Shown here in pieces: positions 30,527 to 38,885 of a stretch of 64,000 nt of DNA; positions within the stretch are counted from its first letter, which is position 1, and each line of letters starts with the position of its first letter. A model generated the notes under the pieces. It saw nothing but the letters and a program-made list of their open reading frames with translations, had not been told where the DNA came from and did no database searches. Source of the DNA: Pseudomonas sp. CROZ-RG-20F-R04-15 (GTDB lineage Bacteria > Pseudomonadota > Gammaproteobacteria > Pseudomonadales > Pseudomonadaceae); NCBI RefSeq assembly GCF_022662375.1, contig NZ_JAKNQL010000011.1, positions 161,652 through 225,651 on the forward strand, read 5' to 3'. Made by a program: the position numbers and the translations under genes.

Positions 30527-31458
30527 ACGATGAAGGACGGGTCTACGTCTCTCTCGCGCAATTGATGGCGCTGGAGTTCAAGGCCCGTGACCTGAGTTTT
30601 CTCGCCCGTCAGCCTCGGGGCAGCATCCTCGCCGGCAACCATGCTTCACGCCTGCGCGGACGCGGCTTGAATTTCGATGAGTTGCGCCGCTATCAGCCCG
30701 GCGACGACCTGCGCCACCTCGACTGGCGCGCCTCGCTGCGCACTGGAAAACCGGTGGTGCGCACCTTCACCGAAGAGCGCGACCGCCCGGCGTTGATCGT
30801 CGTCGATCAGCGTATGTCGATGTTCTTCGGCTCGCAACGCAGCTTCAAATCCGCCGTCGGCGCTGAACTCGCAGCACTGGCGGCGTGGATGGTATTCAAC
30901 GCCGGCGATCGGGTCGGCGGGCTGGTGTTCAACGATCAGCGCATCGACAGCGTGGCGCCGCTGCGCAGCCGCAAACGCGTGGAGGCCTTGCTCAGCCGCA
31001 TCGCCGAACAGAATCAGGCACTCAGCGCGGCCAACCCCGACGCTGAAGACGAAGACCAACTGGACAAGGTCCTGCAACGCTGCCTCGCCCTGGCCGGGCA
31101 TGATCATTTGATCTGCATCGTCAGCGACTTCGCCGGGGCCGGCGAGCGCACCTTGCAACTGATGCGGCAATTGTCGGCGCACAACGATGTGATTGCGTTG
31201 CAAGTCTACGACCCGTTGGCGATGAAGCTACCGAACAACGGTCGGCTGCTGGTGACCCAGGGCGAATTGCAGGTGGAACTGGCCATCGAGAAACGCAACG
31301 TCCACCAGCCGCTGGGGGATTTCCTCAGCGGACGGCTCAAGGACGTCGCCACCCTGCTGCGCCGCAGTCAGGTACCGCTGATGATGTTCAGCACCGCAGA
31401 AGAGGCTCATGCGCAACTGCGTGCCGAGCTGGGCAAAAGCGCCGGGGCACGGCGGTGA
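30523..31458 (+). CDS. DUF58 domain protein
   Basis: 311 residues, GTG start overlapping the MoxR stop. The DUF58 signature RGRGLNFDELRRYQPGDDLRHLDWRASLRTGKPVVRTFTEER is at residues about 42-85, followed by a VWA-like fold with LIVVDQRMSMFFG. Typical MoxR partner; cytoplasmic, without a membrane segment. Translationally coupled on both sides. Confidence 0.92.
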   Translation: MNDEGRVYVSLAQLMALEFKARDLSFLARQPRGSILAGNHASRLRGRGLNFDELRRYQPGDDLRHLDWRASLRTGKPVVRTFTEERDRPALIVVDQRMSMFFGSQRSFKSAVGAELAALAAWMVFNAGDRVGGLVFNDQRIDSVAPLRSRKRVEALLSRIAEQNQALSAANPDAEDEDQLDKVLQRCLALAGHDHLICIVSDFAGAGERTLQLMRQLSAHNDVIALQVYDPLAMKLPNNGRLLVTQGELQVELAIEKRNVHQPLGDFLSGRLKDVATLLRRSQVPLMMFSTAEEAHAQLRAELGKSAGARR

Positions 31459-32054
31459 ATCCGAATGTGCCGAGCATTGAACAGCTGCAAGAGCTGGGCC
31501 TGCCGGCACCGGTCAGTTATGCGCCGCAGACGTGGGGTTGGTGGGTGTTGCTCGCTGTGTTGGTTTTGGCCGCGTTGCTGATTGGCATTCGGCGTTATGT
31601 GCAATGGCGCAGGGACGCTTATCGGCGTGAGGGTCTGGCGCGTCTGGCGCAATTGCGGGGTCGCAGCGATGACCTCAATGCCTTGCGCGAATTGCCGGAA
31701 CTGCTCAAACGCGTGGCCCTGTCGATGCCGACACAATCCTCGAACTGGAACCCGATCCCTGTGGGAGCGAGCCTGCTCGCGAAGAGGCCGGCACAATCAA
31801 CATTTTTGGCGCCTGACACACCGCTTTCGCGAGCAGGCTCGCTCCCACAGGGGGTTGGGGCGCTTAGGCGAGACGATTGGCAAGTCTTCCTGCAACGGCA
31901 CTGCAAAAAACCGTTGCCGGCCGACTTCAGCGAACAACTGGCGCAACTCGCCTACGCCCCCGACGACACACTGCGCGCCCTCCCCGCGCCGCAACGTCAG
32001 GCACTGTTCGAGACCTGCCAATACTGGATGGAGCATCACCATGTGGCAGCTTGA
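31455..32054 (+). CDS. DUF4381 membrane protein carrying an in-frame REPIN
   Basis: 199 residues, GTG start overlapping the previous stop. Residues about 20-50 hold the DUF4381 pattern (GLPAPVSYAPQTWGWWVLLAVLVLAALLIGIRRY) with one membrane helix. Residues about 102-132 are translated REP doublet (VGASLLAKRP...LSRAGSLPQG), after which normal sequence resumes (RRDDWQVFLQRHCKKPL). The usual family length is about 150-165 residues, so the insert accounts for the excess. The frame is intact. It overlaps the next gene by 14 bases. Role in the Bat system: probable membrane anchor for the VWA proteins. Confidence 0.85.
   Translation: MNPNVPSIEQLQELGLPAPVSYAPQTWGWWVLLAVLVLAALLIGIRRYVQWRRDAYRREGLARLAQLRGRSDDLNALRELPELLKRVALSMPTQSSNWNPIPVGASLLAKRPAQSTFLAPDTPLSRAGSLPQGVGALRRDDWQVFLQRHCKKPLPADFSEQLAQLAYAPDDTLRALPAPQRQALFETCQYWMEHHHVAA
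31761..31848. repeat. REP doublet (REPIN) inside the DUF4381 coding sequence
   Basis: GTGGGAGCGAGCCTGCTCGC at the left end and the mirrored GCGAGCAGGCTCGCTCCCAC at the right end. It contributes about 30 codons in frame without a stop, and lies between two helical segments of the protein. Confidence 0.92.
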
Positions 32055-33033
32055 CTACCCGTGGCTGTTACTGCTGCTGCCATTACCTTGGTTGGCTTAC
32101 CGCTATCTACCCGCCTACAACGAAGCGCGCAGCGCCGTGCGTGTGCCGTTTTTTGCGGCGATGAGCCGCGCGGTCGGTGAGGCGCCGGGCATCGTCGGCA
32201 GCCGGCGTAATCTCTGGCAATTGCTGCTGAACGTGATTGTCTGGGCGCTGATTCTGCTGGCCGCCGCGCGCCCGGTGTTCGTCGAAAAACCCATTGAACG
32301 GCAACAACCGGTACGCGACCTGATGCTCGCCATCGACCTGTCGCAGTCGATGGAAACCGAAGATTTCAGCAACGCCAACGGCGAAAAAATCAATCGCCTC
32401 GCCGCCGTCAAACAAGTCGTGCAAGGCTTCATCGACAAGCGCAAGGACGACCGTCTTGGCCTGATCGTGTTCGGCAGCGGCGCCTATCCGCAGGCACCGC
32501 TGACCCTCGATCATGCCAGTCTGTCGCTGTTGCTGGCCGACACCGGCATCGGCATGGCCGGCCCGAACACCGCGATCGGCGATGCCATCGGCTTGAGCCT
32601 GAAGCTGCTGGATAAAGCCCACGAGCAGGAAAAAGTGCTGATCCTGCTCACCGACGGCAACGACACCAGCAGCGCGATCACTCCCGATCACGCCGCCGAA
32701 ATGGCCGCCAACAAAGGCGTGATCATTCACACCATCGGCATCGGCGACCCGAGCGCATCCGGCGAAGCCAAGGTCAACCTGTCGGCGCTGGAGCAGATCG
32801 CCAAAACCACCGGCGGCCAGTTCTTCCGCGCCGAAGACCGCAACGCGCTGGATCAGGTCTACAGCACCCTCGATCGGCTGACCCCGCATCAAGTGAAAAC
32901 CTTCAGCCATCAACCGCAACGCGAGTTGTTCTACTGGCCACTGGGCGCGGCGATTGCCCTGCTGGCGCTGTATCACCTCGGCGCGCGGCTGCGTGTGCGC
33001 CTGGCGTTTGCCCGTCAGCGGCAGGAGGCCTGA
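32041..33033 (+). CDS. VWA-domain membrane protein, BatA-like
   Basis: 330 residues. Membrane helices flank the domain (WLLLLLPLPWLAYRYLP at the N-terminus; LLNVIVWALILLAAARPVFV; IALLALYHLGARL at the C-terminus). The MIDAS motif AIDLSQSMETEDF starts near residue 97, with the later LTDGNDTSS. The domain faces the periplasm. With MoxR and DUF58 it forms the typical Bat (aerotolerance-type) set. The start inside the previous gene is set by family alignment. Confidence 0.92.
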   Translation: MWQLDYPWLLLLLPLPWLAYRYLPAYNEARSAVRVPFFAAMSRAVGEAPGIVGSRRNLWQLLLNVIVWALILLAAARPVFVEKPIERQQPVRDLMLAIDLSQSMETEDFSNANGEKINRLAAVKQVVQGFIDKRKDDRLGLIVFGSGAYPQAPLTLDHASLSLLLADTGIGMAGPNTAIGDAIGLSLKLLDKAHEQEKVLILLTDGNDTSSAITPDHAAEMAANKGVIIHTIGIGDPSASGEAKVNLSALEQIAKTTGGQFFRAEDRNALDQVYSTLDRLTPHQVKTFSHQPQRELFYWPLGAAIALLALYHLGARLRVRLAFARQRQEA

Positions 33034-33034
33034 G

Positions 33035-34615
33035 ATGGAGATCAATCTCAGCGACTTCCATTTCCTCCGCCCCCTATGGCTGCTGCTCGCACTGTTCGGT
33101 GCCGTGCTGCCGCTGCTCTGGCGGCGCGGCCGCGACCTGCAACGACGCCTGCGCGGCAATATCGCCGAGCACCTGTTGCCGCATTTACTCATCACCCCTC
33201 AAGACCATCAGCGCCTGCGCCCGGTGCACCTGCTGTGCGCGCTGTTGATCCTCGGCGCAGTTGCCGTTGCCGGGCCGACCTGGGAGCAGGATCGACCGGA
33301 CTTTCTCGAAAACCGTGCGCCGTTGATTATTGCCGTCGACCTGTCGCCATCGATGGACGCCAGCGATGTGCAGCCGACTCGCCTGGAAGCGGCGAAACAC
33401 AAACTGCACGACCTGATTCAGCGCCGCGCCGGCGCGCGCACCGCACTGATCGCCTACGCCGGCAGCGCACATCTGGTGTTGCCGCCCACCGACGATCCGG
33501 CGCTGCTCGATACGTTTATTCAAGCCTTGGGCAGCGGATTGATCGACAAACCGGGCAAAGACGTCGGCGCGGTGATCGATCAGGCGAAACGCTTGCTCAG
33601 CGCCGAAAAAACACCCGGCAGTTTGCTGTTGATCACCGACGGCGCCGACACTGCGCAACTCGACGGTCTCGACAAACGTCTGAGCGACAGTCAGTTGCAG
33701 GTGCTGGTGCTCGCGGTCGGCAGTGAGGACGGCGGCATCATTCACGACGCTAACGGCCAGCCGCGCACCGATGCCAACGGGCGCCCGGCGCTGGGCAGTT
33801 TTGATCAGGCGGCAATCAAACAATTGGCCTCTGCCCTCGATGCGCCGCTGGGCAGCCTGACCCTGAATGACGACGACCTGGACTGGATCGAACTGCACGC
33901 CCAGCAGCATTTTCAGAGTGCCAGCGCCGAACAGCGTGAATTGCACTGGAAAGACGCTGGTTACTGGCTGTGCTGGCCGCTGTTGCTGTTGGCGCTGTGC
34001 AATGTGCGCAAGGGCTGGAGCGTCAACTGGATGCCCGCGCTGGCATTGGCGATTGGCCTCGGTTGGCCAGCGGCACCGGCGCAGGCCAATGCGCTGACCG
34101 ATGCGTTTTTCACCCGCGACCAGCAAGGCCGCTGGGCGTTCGAGCATGAGCACCTGCCGCAAGCGGCGGCGCTGTTTGTCGACCCGTATTGGAAAGGTGT
34201 CGCGGCGTATCACGCGGCCGATTACGACCTGGCGCTGGCGACATTCGCCCGGCTCGACACGCCGCAGGCCTATTTCTATCTGGGCAATATTTACGTGCGC
34301 CGCTTCAAGTTCGATGAAGCCATCGCTGCGTATACCCAGGCCTTGAAGCTGCAACCGCAGTTCCCCGAAGCGACGGCGAATCTGGCCTTGGCGCAGGCGT
34401 TGCTCAAGGACACCGAAAGCGCGGAGAAAAACGCCCCGCAAACCAAACCCGATGAGGTGAAATTCGACAAGGCACCGGGCAAGGGCCAGAGCAAAGCCGT
34501 AGAGACTGAGCAGGCCGCGTCCGATGCCCTGTGGTTGCAGAACCTGACCACCTCGCCGGCGAAGTTTCTCAAGCAGAAGTTCAGCTTGCAGGATCAGCAG
34601 GAGGCCAGGCCATGA
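33035..34615 (+). CDS. VWA-TPR protein (BatB/BatC-type fusion)
   Basis: 526 residues; AGGAGG 6 bases before the ATG. Two N-terminal membrane segments, then a VWA domain with a complete MIDAS (AVDLSPSMDASD near residue 100; LITDGADTAQ). Further membrane segments (CWPLLLLALCNV; ALALAIGLGWPAAPAQA) precede a TPR pair near residues 385-455 (GVAAYHAADYDLALATF; NIYVRRFKFDEAIAAYTQALKLQPQ). The C-terminus is Lys/Glu-rich. BatB and BatC functions are joined in one chain. It ends ATGA with the BatD start. Confidence 0.92.
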   Translation: MEINLSDFHFLRPLWLLLALFGAVLPLLWRRGRDLQRRLRGNIAEHLLPHLLITPQDHQRLRPVHLLCALLILGAVAVAGPTWEQDRPDFLENRAPLIIAVDLSPSMDASDVQPTRLEAAKHKLHDLIQRRAGARTALIAYAGSAHLVLPPTDDPALLDTFIQALGSGLIDKPGKDVGAVIDQAKRLLSAEKTPGSLLLITDGADTAQLDGLDKRLSDSQLQVLVLAVGSEDGGIIHDANGQPRTDANGRPALGSFDQAAIKQLASALDAPLGSLTLNDDDLDWIELHAQQHFQSASAEQRELHWKDAGYWLCWPLLLLALCNVRKGWSVNWMPALALAIGLGWPAAPAQANALTDAFFTRDQQGRWAFEHEHLPQAAALFVDPYWKGVAAYHAADYDLALATFARLDTPQAYFYLGNIYVRRFKFDEAIAAYTQALKLQPQFPEATANLALAQALLKDTESAEKNAPQTKPDEVKFDKAPGKGQSKAVETEQAASDALWLQNLTTSPAKFLKQKFSLQDQQEARP

Positions 34616-36027
34616 ACCGAGTTGCGGCCTTCGCGAGCAGGCTCGCTCCCACAGGGGATTCGCGCCGTACACAACACCCATGTGGGAGCGAGCCTGCTCG
34701 CGAAGAGGCCCATTCAGTCGCCACAACCGTCGGCACCTTACTGCTGTTGAGCCTGTTCAGCCTCAATGCTTTTGCCACCGAGCCCCAACTCAAAGTCCAG
34801 GCCCACCTGCAGCCCGCCGAAGGCGCCATGGTCGGTGGTCTGGTCGAACTGCAAATCGACGTCCTCACCGACACCTGGTTCACCAGCGCCGCCACCCTGC
34901 CCGAGCTGAAACTCGACGGTGCCCTGGTCATGCCACCGGGCGGTCAGGCGCAGCACCTCAATCAATCCATCGATGGCCAGGCCTTCAGCGGTTTGCGCTA
35001 CAGCTATCTGATAACCCCGAACGTCGCCCGCACATTCGAAATCCCGGCGCTGACCGTGCGCGCCACGCCCGGCCAAGCCACGACAGAAATCACTGCGCAA
35101 AGCCAACCGGTGCAGTTCAGCGCCGCACAACCGCCCGGTTTCAAACCCGGGGAAACACCGTTAGTGACTACCGGTTTGCGCTTCACTCAAACCCTCGTCA
35201 ACTCAGCCACGCCGTTAAAGGTCGGCGACAGCCTCACCCGCCAACTGACCCTGCAAGCAGACGGCGCACTGGCGATGGCCCTGCCGATTCCGGCATTCAG
35301 TGATGTCCCCGGCCTGAGCCGTTATACGAAAACCCCGCAAGTCACCTCGCTGGATGACGGTCGCGGTGACATCCTCGGCGGTCAGCGCATCGACAGCGTC
35401 ACCTACCGCGTCGACAAGGCCGGGTCGTACACGCTGCCAGCCATTGCAGTGAAATGGTGGGACACCAGCACTCGGCAAACACGTACCGCGCAAGTCCCGG
35501 CAGTCACGTTCGAAGCAGCCGCTGGCACACCTTACAAGCCGGTATTTTCGATCAGCGAAGACCTTAGACAATTGGGCCAGAATCAGCTGCGCTTCTCCAT
35601 GCGTTGGCTGTTGTGGCTGATGCTGATCGCCGCAGTCGTTGCCGCCGTTTATCTGCTGCGTCCCACGTTTATCCGTGCCAGACAACAGTGGCAAGCACGC
35701 CGACAAGCGCAGCAACGGGCATGGCAGCAATCCCCCGACTTCGCCTGGCAACAAATCAACGCACAGCTACAAGCCAGGCCGGCGCAGCTGAGCGCGCTGT
35801 ACCTGTGGCTGCGGCGCAGTCGCCTGGGGCTGAAACTGGTCAATGCCGGCCCACGCCTGCAAGGCCTGTTACGCGGGCTTTACGGTCGCCAGCCAAGTCC
35901 CGAGCAAACACTCGTTCAACTGCGCGAATCATTGACTACGCTTCACAGTCAGGCCGAACAGCAGCAAGCAAAACCGGCCTCGGCCCTGCGCCCGCTCAAC
36001 CCCGTTCACGAGAAGGATTTCCCATGA
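34612..36027 (+). CDS. BatD-like protein with a REPIN in the signal-peptide region
   Basis: 471 residues. After MNRVA comes a stretch translated from a REP doublet (residues about 7-31), then the hydrophobic core VGTLLLLSLFSLNAFATE, so the signal peptide has an unusual n-region of about 40 residues with several Arg and an extra Cys. Beta-rich BatD repeats follow. Near residues 333-352 one membrane helix (LLWLMLIAAVVAAVYLL) leads to a basic cytoplasmic tail (RARQQWQARRQAQQRAWQ). BatD is the oxygen-tolerance protein of the MoxR-VWA operon. ATGA overlaps both neighbours. Confidence 0.88.
   Translation: MNRVAAFASRLAPTGDSRRTQHPCGSEPAREEAHSVATTVGTLLLLSLFSLNAFATEPQLKVQAHLQPAEGAMVGGLVELQIDVLTDTWFTSAATLPELKLDGALVMPPGGQAQHLNQSIDGQAFSGLRYSYLITPNVARTFEIPALTVRATPGQATTEITAQSQPVQFSAAQPPGFKPGETPLVTTGLRFTQTLVNSATPLKVGDSLTRQLTLQADGALAMALPIPAFSDVPGLSRYTKTPQVTSLDDGRGDILGGQRIDSVTYRVDKAGSYTLPAIAVKWWDTSTRQTRTAQVPAVTFEAAAGTPYKPVFSISEDLRQLGQNQLRFSMRWLLWLMLIAAVVAAVYLLRPTFIRARQQWQARRQAQQRAWQQSPDFAWQQINAQLQARPAQLSALYLWLRRSRLGLKLVNAGPRLQGLLRGLYGRQPSPEQTLVQLRESLTTLHSQAEQQQAKPASALRPLNPVHEKDFP
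34630..34704. repeat. REP doublet (REPIN) inside the 5' end of batD
   Basis: TTCGCGAGCAGGCTCGCTCC at the left and GGAGCGAGCCTGCTCGCGAA at the right, 35 bases apart. It begins 15 bases after the first base of the batD start codon, so the translated repeat forms the n-region of the signal peptide. Confidence 0.92.
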
Positions 36028-37046
36028 CGCCTGCGCTGCTGCACCGCCAACGTTTCGCACTGGCCCTGCTGTTTGGCCTCGCCCTGCCGCTGCTGGCCCA
36101 GGCCAGCGAGCCGCTGCCGTCGTGGAATGACGGCCCGGCGAAGAAGAGCATCATCGAATTCGTGCAGGCTGTGACCGACCAGACCAGCAAGGACTTCGTC
36201 AAATCCGGCGACCGTATCGCCGTGTTCGACAACGACGGCACGTTGTGGAGTGAACAACCGGCCTATTTCGAATTGCTCTTTGCCTTCGACGAAGTCAAGC
36301 GCACCGCCGCACAGCACCCGGAATGGAAGACCACTCAGCCATTCAAGGCTGTGCTGGAAAACGATCACAAGGCCTTGGCGGCTTCCGGCATGGAGGGCTT
36401 GCTGAAAATCGTCGGGGCCACTCATACCGGCATGACCACCGAAGCCTTCGACGACTACGCCAGAACCTGGCTCAGCCAGGCGCGCCATCCGAAAACCGGC
36501 AAGCCGTACACCGAGATGATCTTCCAGCCGATGCTGGAAATGCTCGACTACCTGCGCAGCCAGGACTTCAAGACCTACATCGTCTCCGGCGGCGATACCG
36601 CGTTCATGCGCGCCTTCGCCGAGAAGGTCTACGGCATCCCGCCAGAACAAGTGATCGGCACCACTTTCATCACTGCATTCCAATACAAGGACGGCAAGGC
36701 CTCGATCGTGCGTACGCCGAAACTGGCGCACAACGACGACGGCCCCGGCAAACCGGAAAGCATCGACGCAGTGATCGGCAAACGGCCGATCCTCGCCTTC
36801 GGCAACTCCGACGGCGACCTGCAGATGCTGCAGTGGACAGCCGCCGGGGCCGGCAAGCGCTTCATGGGTCTGGTGCATCACACCGACGCCAAACGCGAAT
36901 GGGCCTATGACCGCAAATCCGATATCGGCCGGCTCGACAAGGCCCTCGATGAAGCGAATTCCCGTGGTTGGACCGTGGTCGACATGGCGTCGGAGTGGCG
37001 CCGGATCTATCCGTTCGAGTCACCGGCAACCGGGCAGGTGCAATAA
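36024..37046 (+). CDS. Secreted HAD-family phosphatase
   Basis: 340 residues with a signal peptide (FALALLFGLALPLLAQASEP). HAD motif I is FDNDGTLW with D69 and D71, motif II is the Ser/Thr in YIVSGGDTAF, and motif III is FGNSDGDLQML. It resembles phosphoserine-phosphatase-like periplasmic enzymes; the substrate is unknown. Its ATG overlaps the batD stop, so it belongs to the Bat operon, and the sulfatase follows 70 bases later. A secreted HAD enzyme here could be a client of the MoxR-VWA machinery (inference). Confidence 0.88.
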   Translation: MTPALLHRQRFALALLFGLALPLLAQASEPLPSWNDGPAKKSIIEFVQAVTDQTSKDFVKSGDRIAVFDNDGTLWSEQPAYFELLFAFDEVKRTAAQHPEWKTTQPFKAVLENDHKALAASGMEGLLKIVGATHTGMTTEAFDDYARTWLSQARHPKTGKPYTEMIFQPMLEMLDYLRSQDFKTYIVSGGDTAFMRAFAEKVYGIPPEQVIGTTFITAFQYKDGKASIVRTPKLAHNDDGPGKPESIDAVIGKRPILAFGNSDGDLQMLQWTAAGAGKRFMGLVHHTDAKREWAYDRKSDIGRLDKALDEANSRGWTVVDMASEWRRIYPFESPATGQVQ

Positions 37047-37116
37047 AAAAGCGTGATGCAGGACTGCAATAAACGTTAGTCGCAATAAACGACCCCCGCG
37101 AAAAGGAGCAAGTCAG

Positions 37117-38697
37117 ATGACTCGCATACGCAAGTGGCTACCGAAACTCGCCTTAGTGGCGACTTCGGTCATGGCGCTGTCGGCAACGGCTACAGCAGCT
37201 GAAAAACCCAACATTCTGGTGATCTTCGGCGATGACATCGGCCAGACCAATATCAGTGCCTATTCGATGGGGGTGGTTGGCTACAAGACCCCGAACATCG
37301 ACCGCATCGCCAAAGAAGGCATGATGTTCACCGATTACTATGCGGAGAACAGCTGCACGGCTGGACGATCGTCGTTCATCACCGGCCAGACGCCGTTGCG
37401 TACCGGCTTGTCGAAAGTCGGTATTCCCGGGGCACCGGTGGGCCTGCAAAAACGCGACATCACCATTGCTCAGGCGCTCAAGTCGCAGGGTTATGCGACC
37501 GGCCAGTTCGGCAAGAACCACTTGGGCGACAAGGACGAATACCTGCCGACCAACCACGGTTTCGACGAGTTCTTCGGCAACCTGTATCACCTCAATGCCG
37601 AAGAAGAGCCGGAGCGTCCGTACTGGCCAAAAGATGACGCCGAGTTCGTCAAGGCTGTTTCCCCGCGTGGCGTGATCCACAGCTTCGCAGACGGCAAGAT
37701 CGAAGACACCGGCGCGCTGACCACCAAGCGCATGGAAACCATCGACGACGAAACCACGGCAGCGGCACAGGCGTTCATCGAGAAACAGGCCAAGGCGGAC
37801 AAACCGTTCTTCGTGTGGATGAACACCACGCGCATGCACATGTACACCCACGTACGTGATTCGATGAAGGGTCAGAGTGGCATGCCCGGCAACGAATACG
37901 CGGACGGCATGCTCGAGCACGATGGCGACGTCGGCAAACTGCTGAAAACCCTCGATGACCTGAAAATCACCGACAACACCATCGTCGTCTACACCACCGA
38001 TAACGGCCCGAACCAGTTCTCCTGGCCGGACGCGGCAACCACGCCGTTCCGTAACGAGAAGAACTCCAACTGGGAAGGCGCATACCGGGTGCCGGCACTA
38101 GTGCGCTGGCCGGGCAAGATCAAACCGGGAGAAGTTTCCAACGAACTTTTTTCCGGGCTTGACTGGTTCCCGACACTGCTTGCCGCTGCTGGTGATACGG
38201 GTGTGAAAGACAAGTTGCTAAAAGGCTGGGCGCCGGTTGCCGGCGGCACCAACTTCAAGGTGCACCTGGACGGTTACAACCAACTGCCGTACCTGACCGG
38301 TCAGCAGCCGAAGAGTGAACGCAACGAGTTCTATTACTTCAACGATGACGGCGTACTGGTGTCGATGCGCTACGGCAACTGGAAAGCGGTGTTCTGCGAA
38401 CAACGTGCACCGGGTGGTTTCAAGGTCTGGAGCGAACCGTTCGTGTGTCTGCGCGTACCGAAAATATTCAACCTGCGCATGGACCCGTATGAACGTGCTG
38501 ACATCGTTTCCGATCAGTACTACGACTGGACCACCAAAAACGTTTATCTGACCGAAATGGCGGTGATGAAGTCGGCGGCGTTCCTGCAGACCTTCATCGA
38601 GTACCCACCTAGCCAGAAACCGGCCAGCTTCAGCATCGACCAGATCCGTGCTGCGGTAGACGCGAAAGTCGCTGAAAAAATGAAAGCTGCACAGTAA
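37117..38697 (+). CDS. Secreted arylsulfatase
   Basis: 526 residues with a signal peptide ending SATATAAEKP. The Ca-binding start is ILVIFGDDIGQTN. The active-site sequence CTAGR (Cys80) fits the C-x-P/A-x-R motif where cysteine is converted to formylglycine. Further sulfatase features are GKNHLGD, TTDNGPNQFSWPD and YRVPALVRWPGKIK. It hydrolyses sulfate esters in the periplasm; the substrate is unknown. AAAAGGAGC precedes the ATG. No formylglycine-generating enzyme is encoded in the window, so maturation needs a distant gene. A strong terminator follows. Confidence 0.93.
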   Translation: MTRIRKWLPKLALVATSVMALSATATAAEKPNILVIFGDDIGQTNISAYSMGVVGYKTPNIDRIAKEGMMFTDYYAENSCTAGRSSFITGQTPLRTGLSKVGIPGAPVGLQKRDITIAQALKSQGYATGQFGKNHLGDKDEYLPTNHGFDEFFGNLYHLNAEEEPERPYWPKDDAEFVKAVSPRGVIHSFADGKIEDTGALTTKRMETIDDETTAAAQAFIEKQAKADKPFFVWMNTTRMHMYTHVRDSMKGQSGMPGNEYADGMLEHDGDVGKLLKTLDDLKITDNTIVVYTTDNGPNQFSWPDAATTPFRNEKNSNWEGAYRVPALVRWPGKIKPGEVSNELFSGLDWFPTLLAAAGDTGVKDKLLKGWAPVAGGTNFKVHLDGYNQLPYLTGQQPKSERNEFYYFNDDGVLVSMRYGNWKAVFCEQRAPGGFKVWSEPFVCLRVPKIFNLRMDPYERADIVSDQYYDWTTKNVYLTEMAVMKSAAFLQTFIEYPPSQKPASFSIDQIRAAVDAKVAEKMKAAQ

Positions 38698-38709
38698 GAC
38701 CGCTGGACT

Positions 38710-38746
38710 GCCGTTCGCCCTCACCGGCGGACGGCCCTGTTTTTTT
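38710..38746 (+). terminator. Intrinsic terminator after the sulfatase gene
   Basis: GCCGTTCGCC (38710-38719) pairs with GGCGGACGGC (38726-38735) with one G-U pair and a 6-base loop. CCTG and a run of seven T residues follow. It is placed 13 bases after the stop codon, ending the Bat-phosphatase-sulfatase transcript. Confidence 0.85.
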
Positions 38747-38768
38747 GACTTGGGACCGTGTCGGCTTC

Positions 38769-38842
38769 TTCGCGAGCAGGCTCGCTCCCACAGGGGATTG
38801 TGGCGTACACAAGTCCAATGTGGGAGCGAGCCTGCTCGCGAA
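38769..38842. repeat. REP doublet (REPIN), family 2
   Basis: TTCGCGAGCAGGCTCGCTCC and GGAGCGAGCCTGCTCGCGAA in inverted orientation with a 34-base spacer. It lies between the sulfatase terminator and the next gene. Confidence 0.9.
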
Positions 38843-38885
38843 GGGGCCAGTACCGTCACAGTGACTCTTGAATTAAGGCCTTCGC

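Noticed and set aside
33185..34726. 513-codon minus-strand frame over the VWA-TPR gene
   Set aside because: Antisense shadow; its N-terminus is translated REP sequence.
37117..38697. Formylglycine-generating enzyme next to the sulfatase
   Set aside because: None of the neighbouring proteins has features of such an enzyme; maturation must rely on a gene outside the window.
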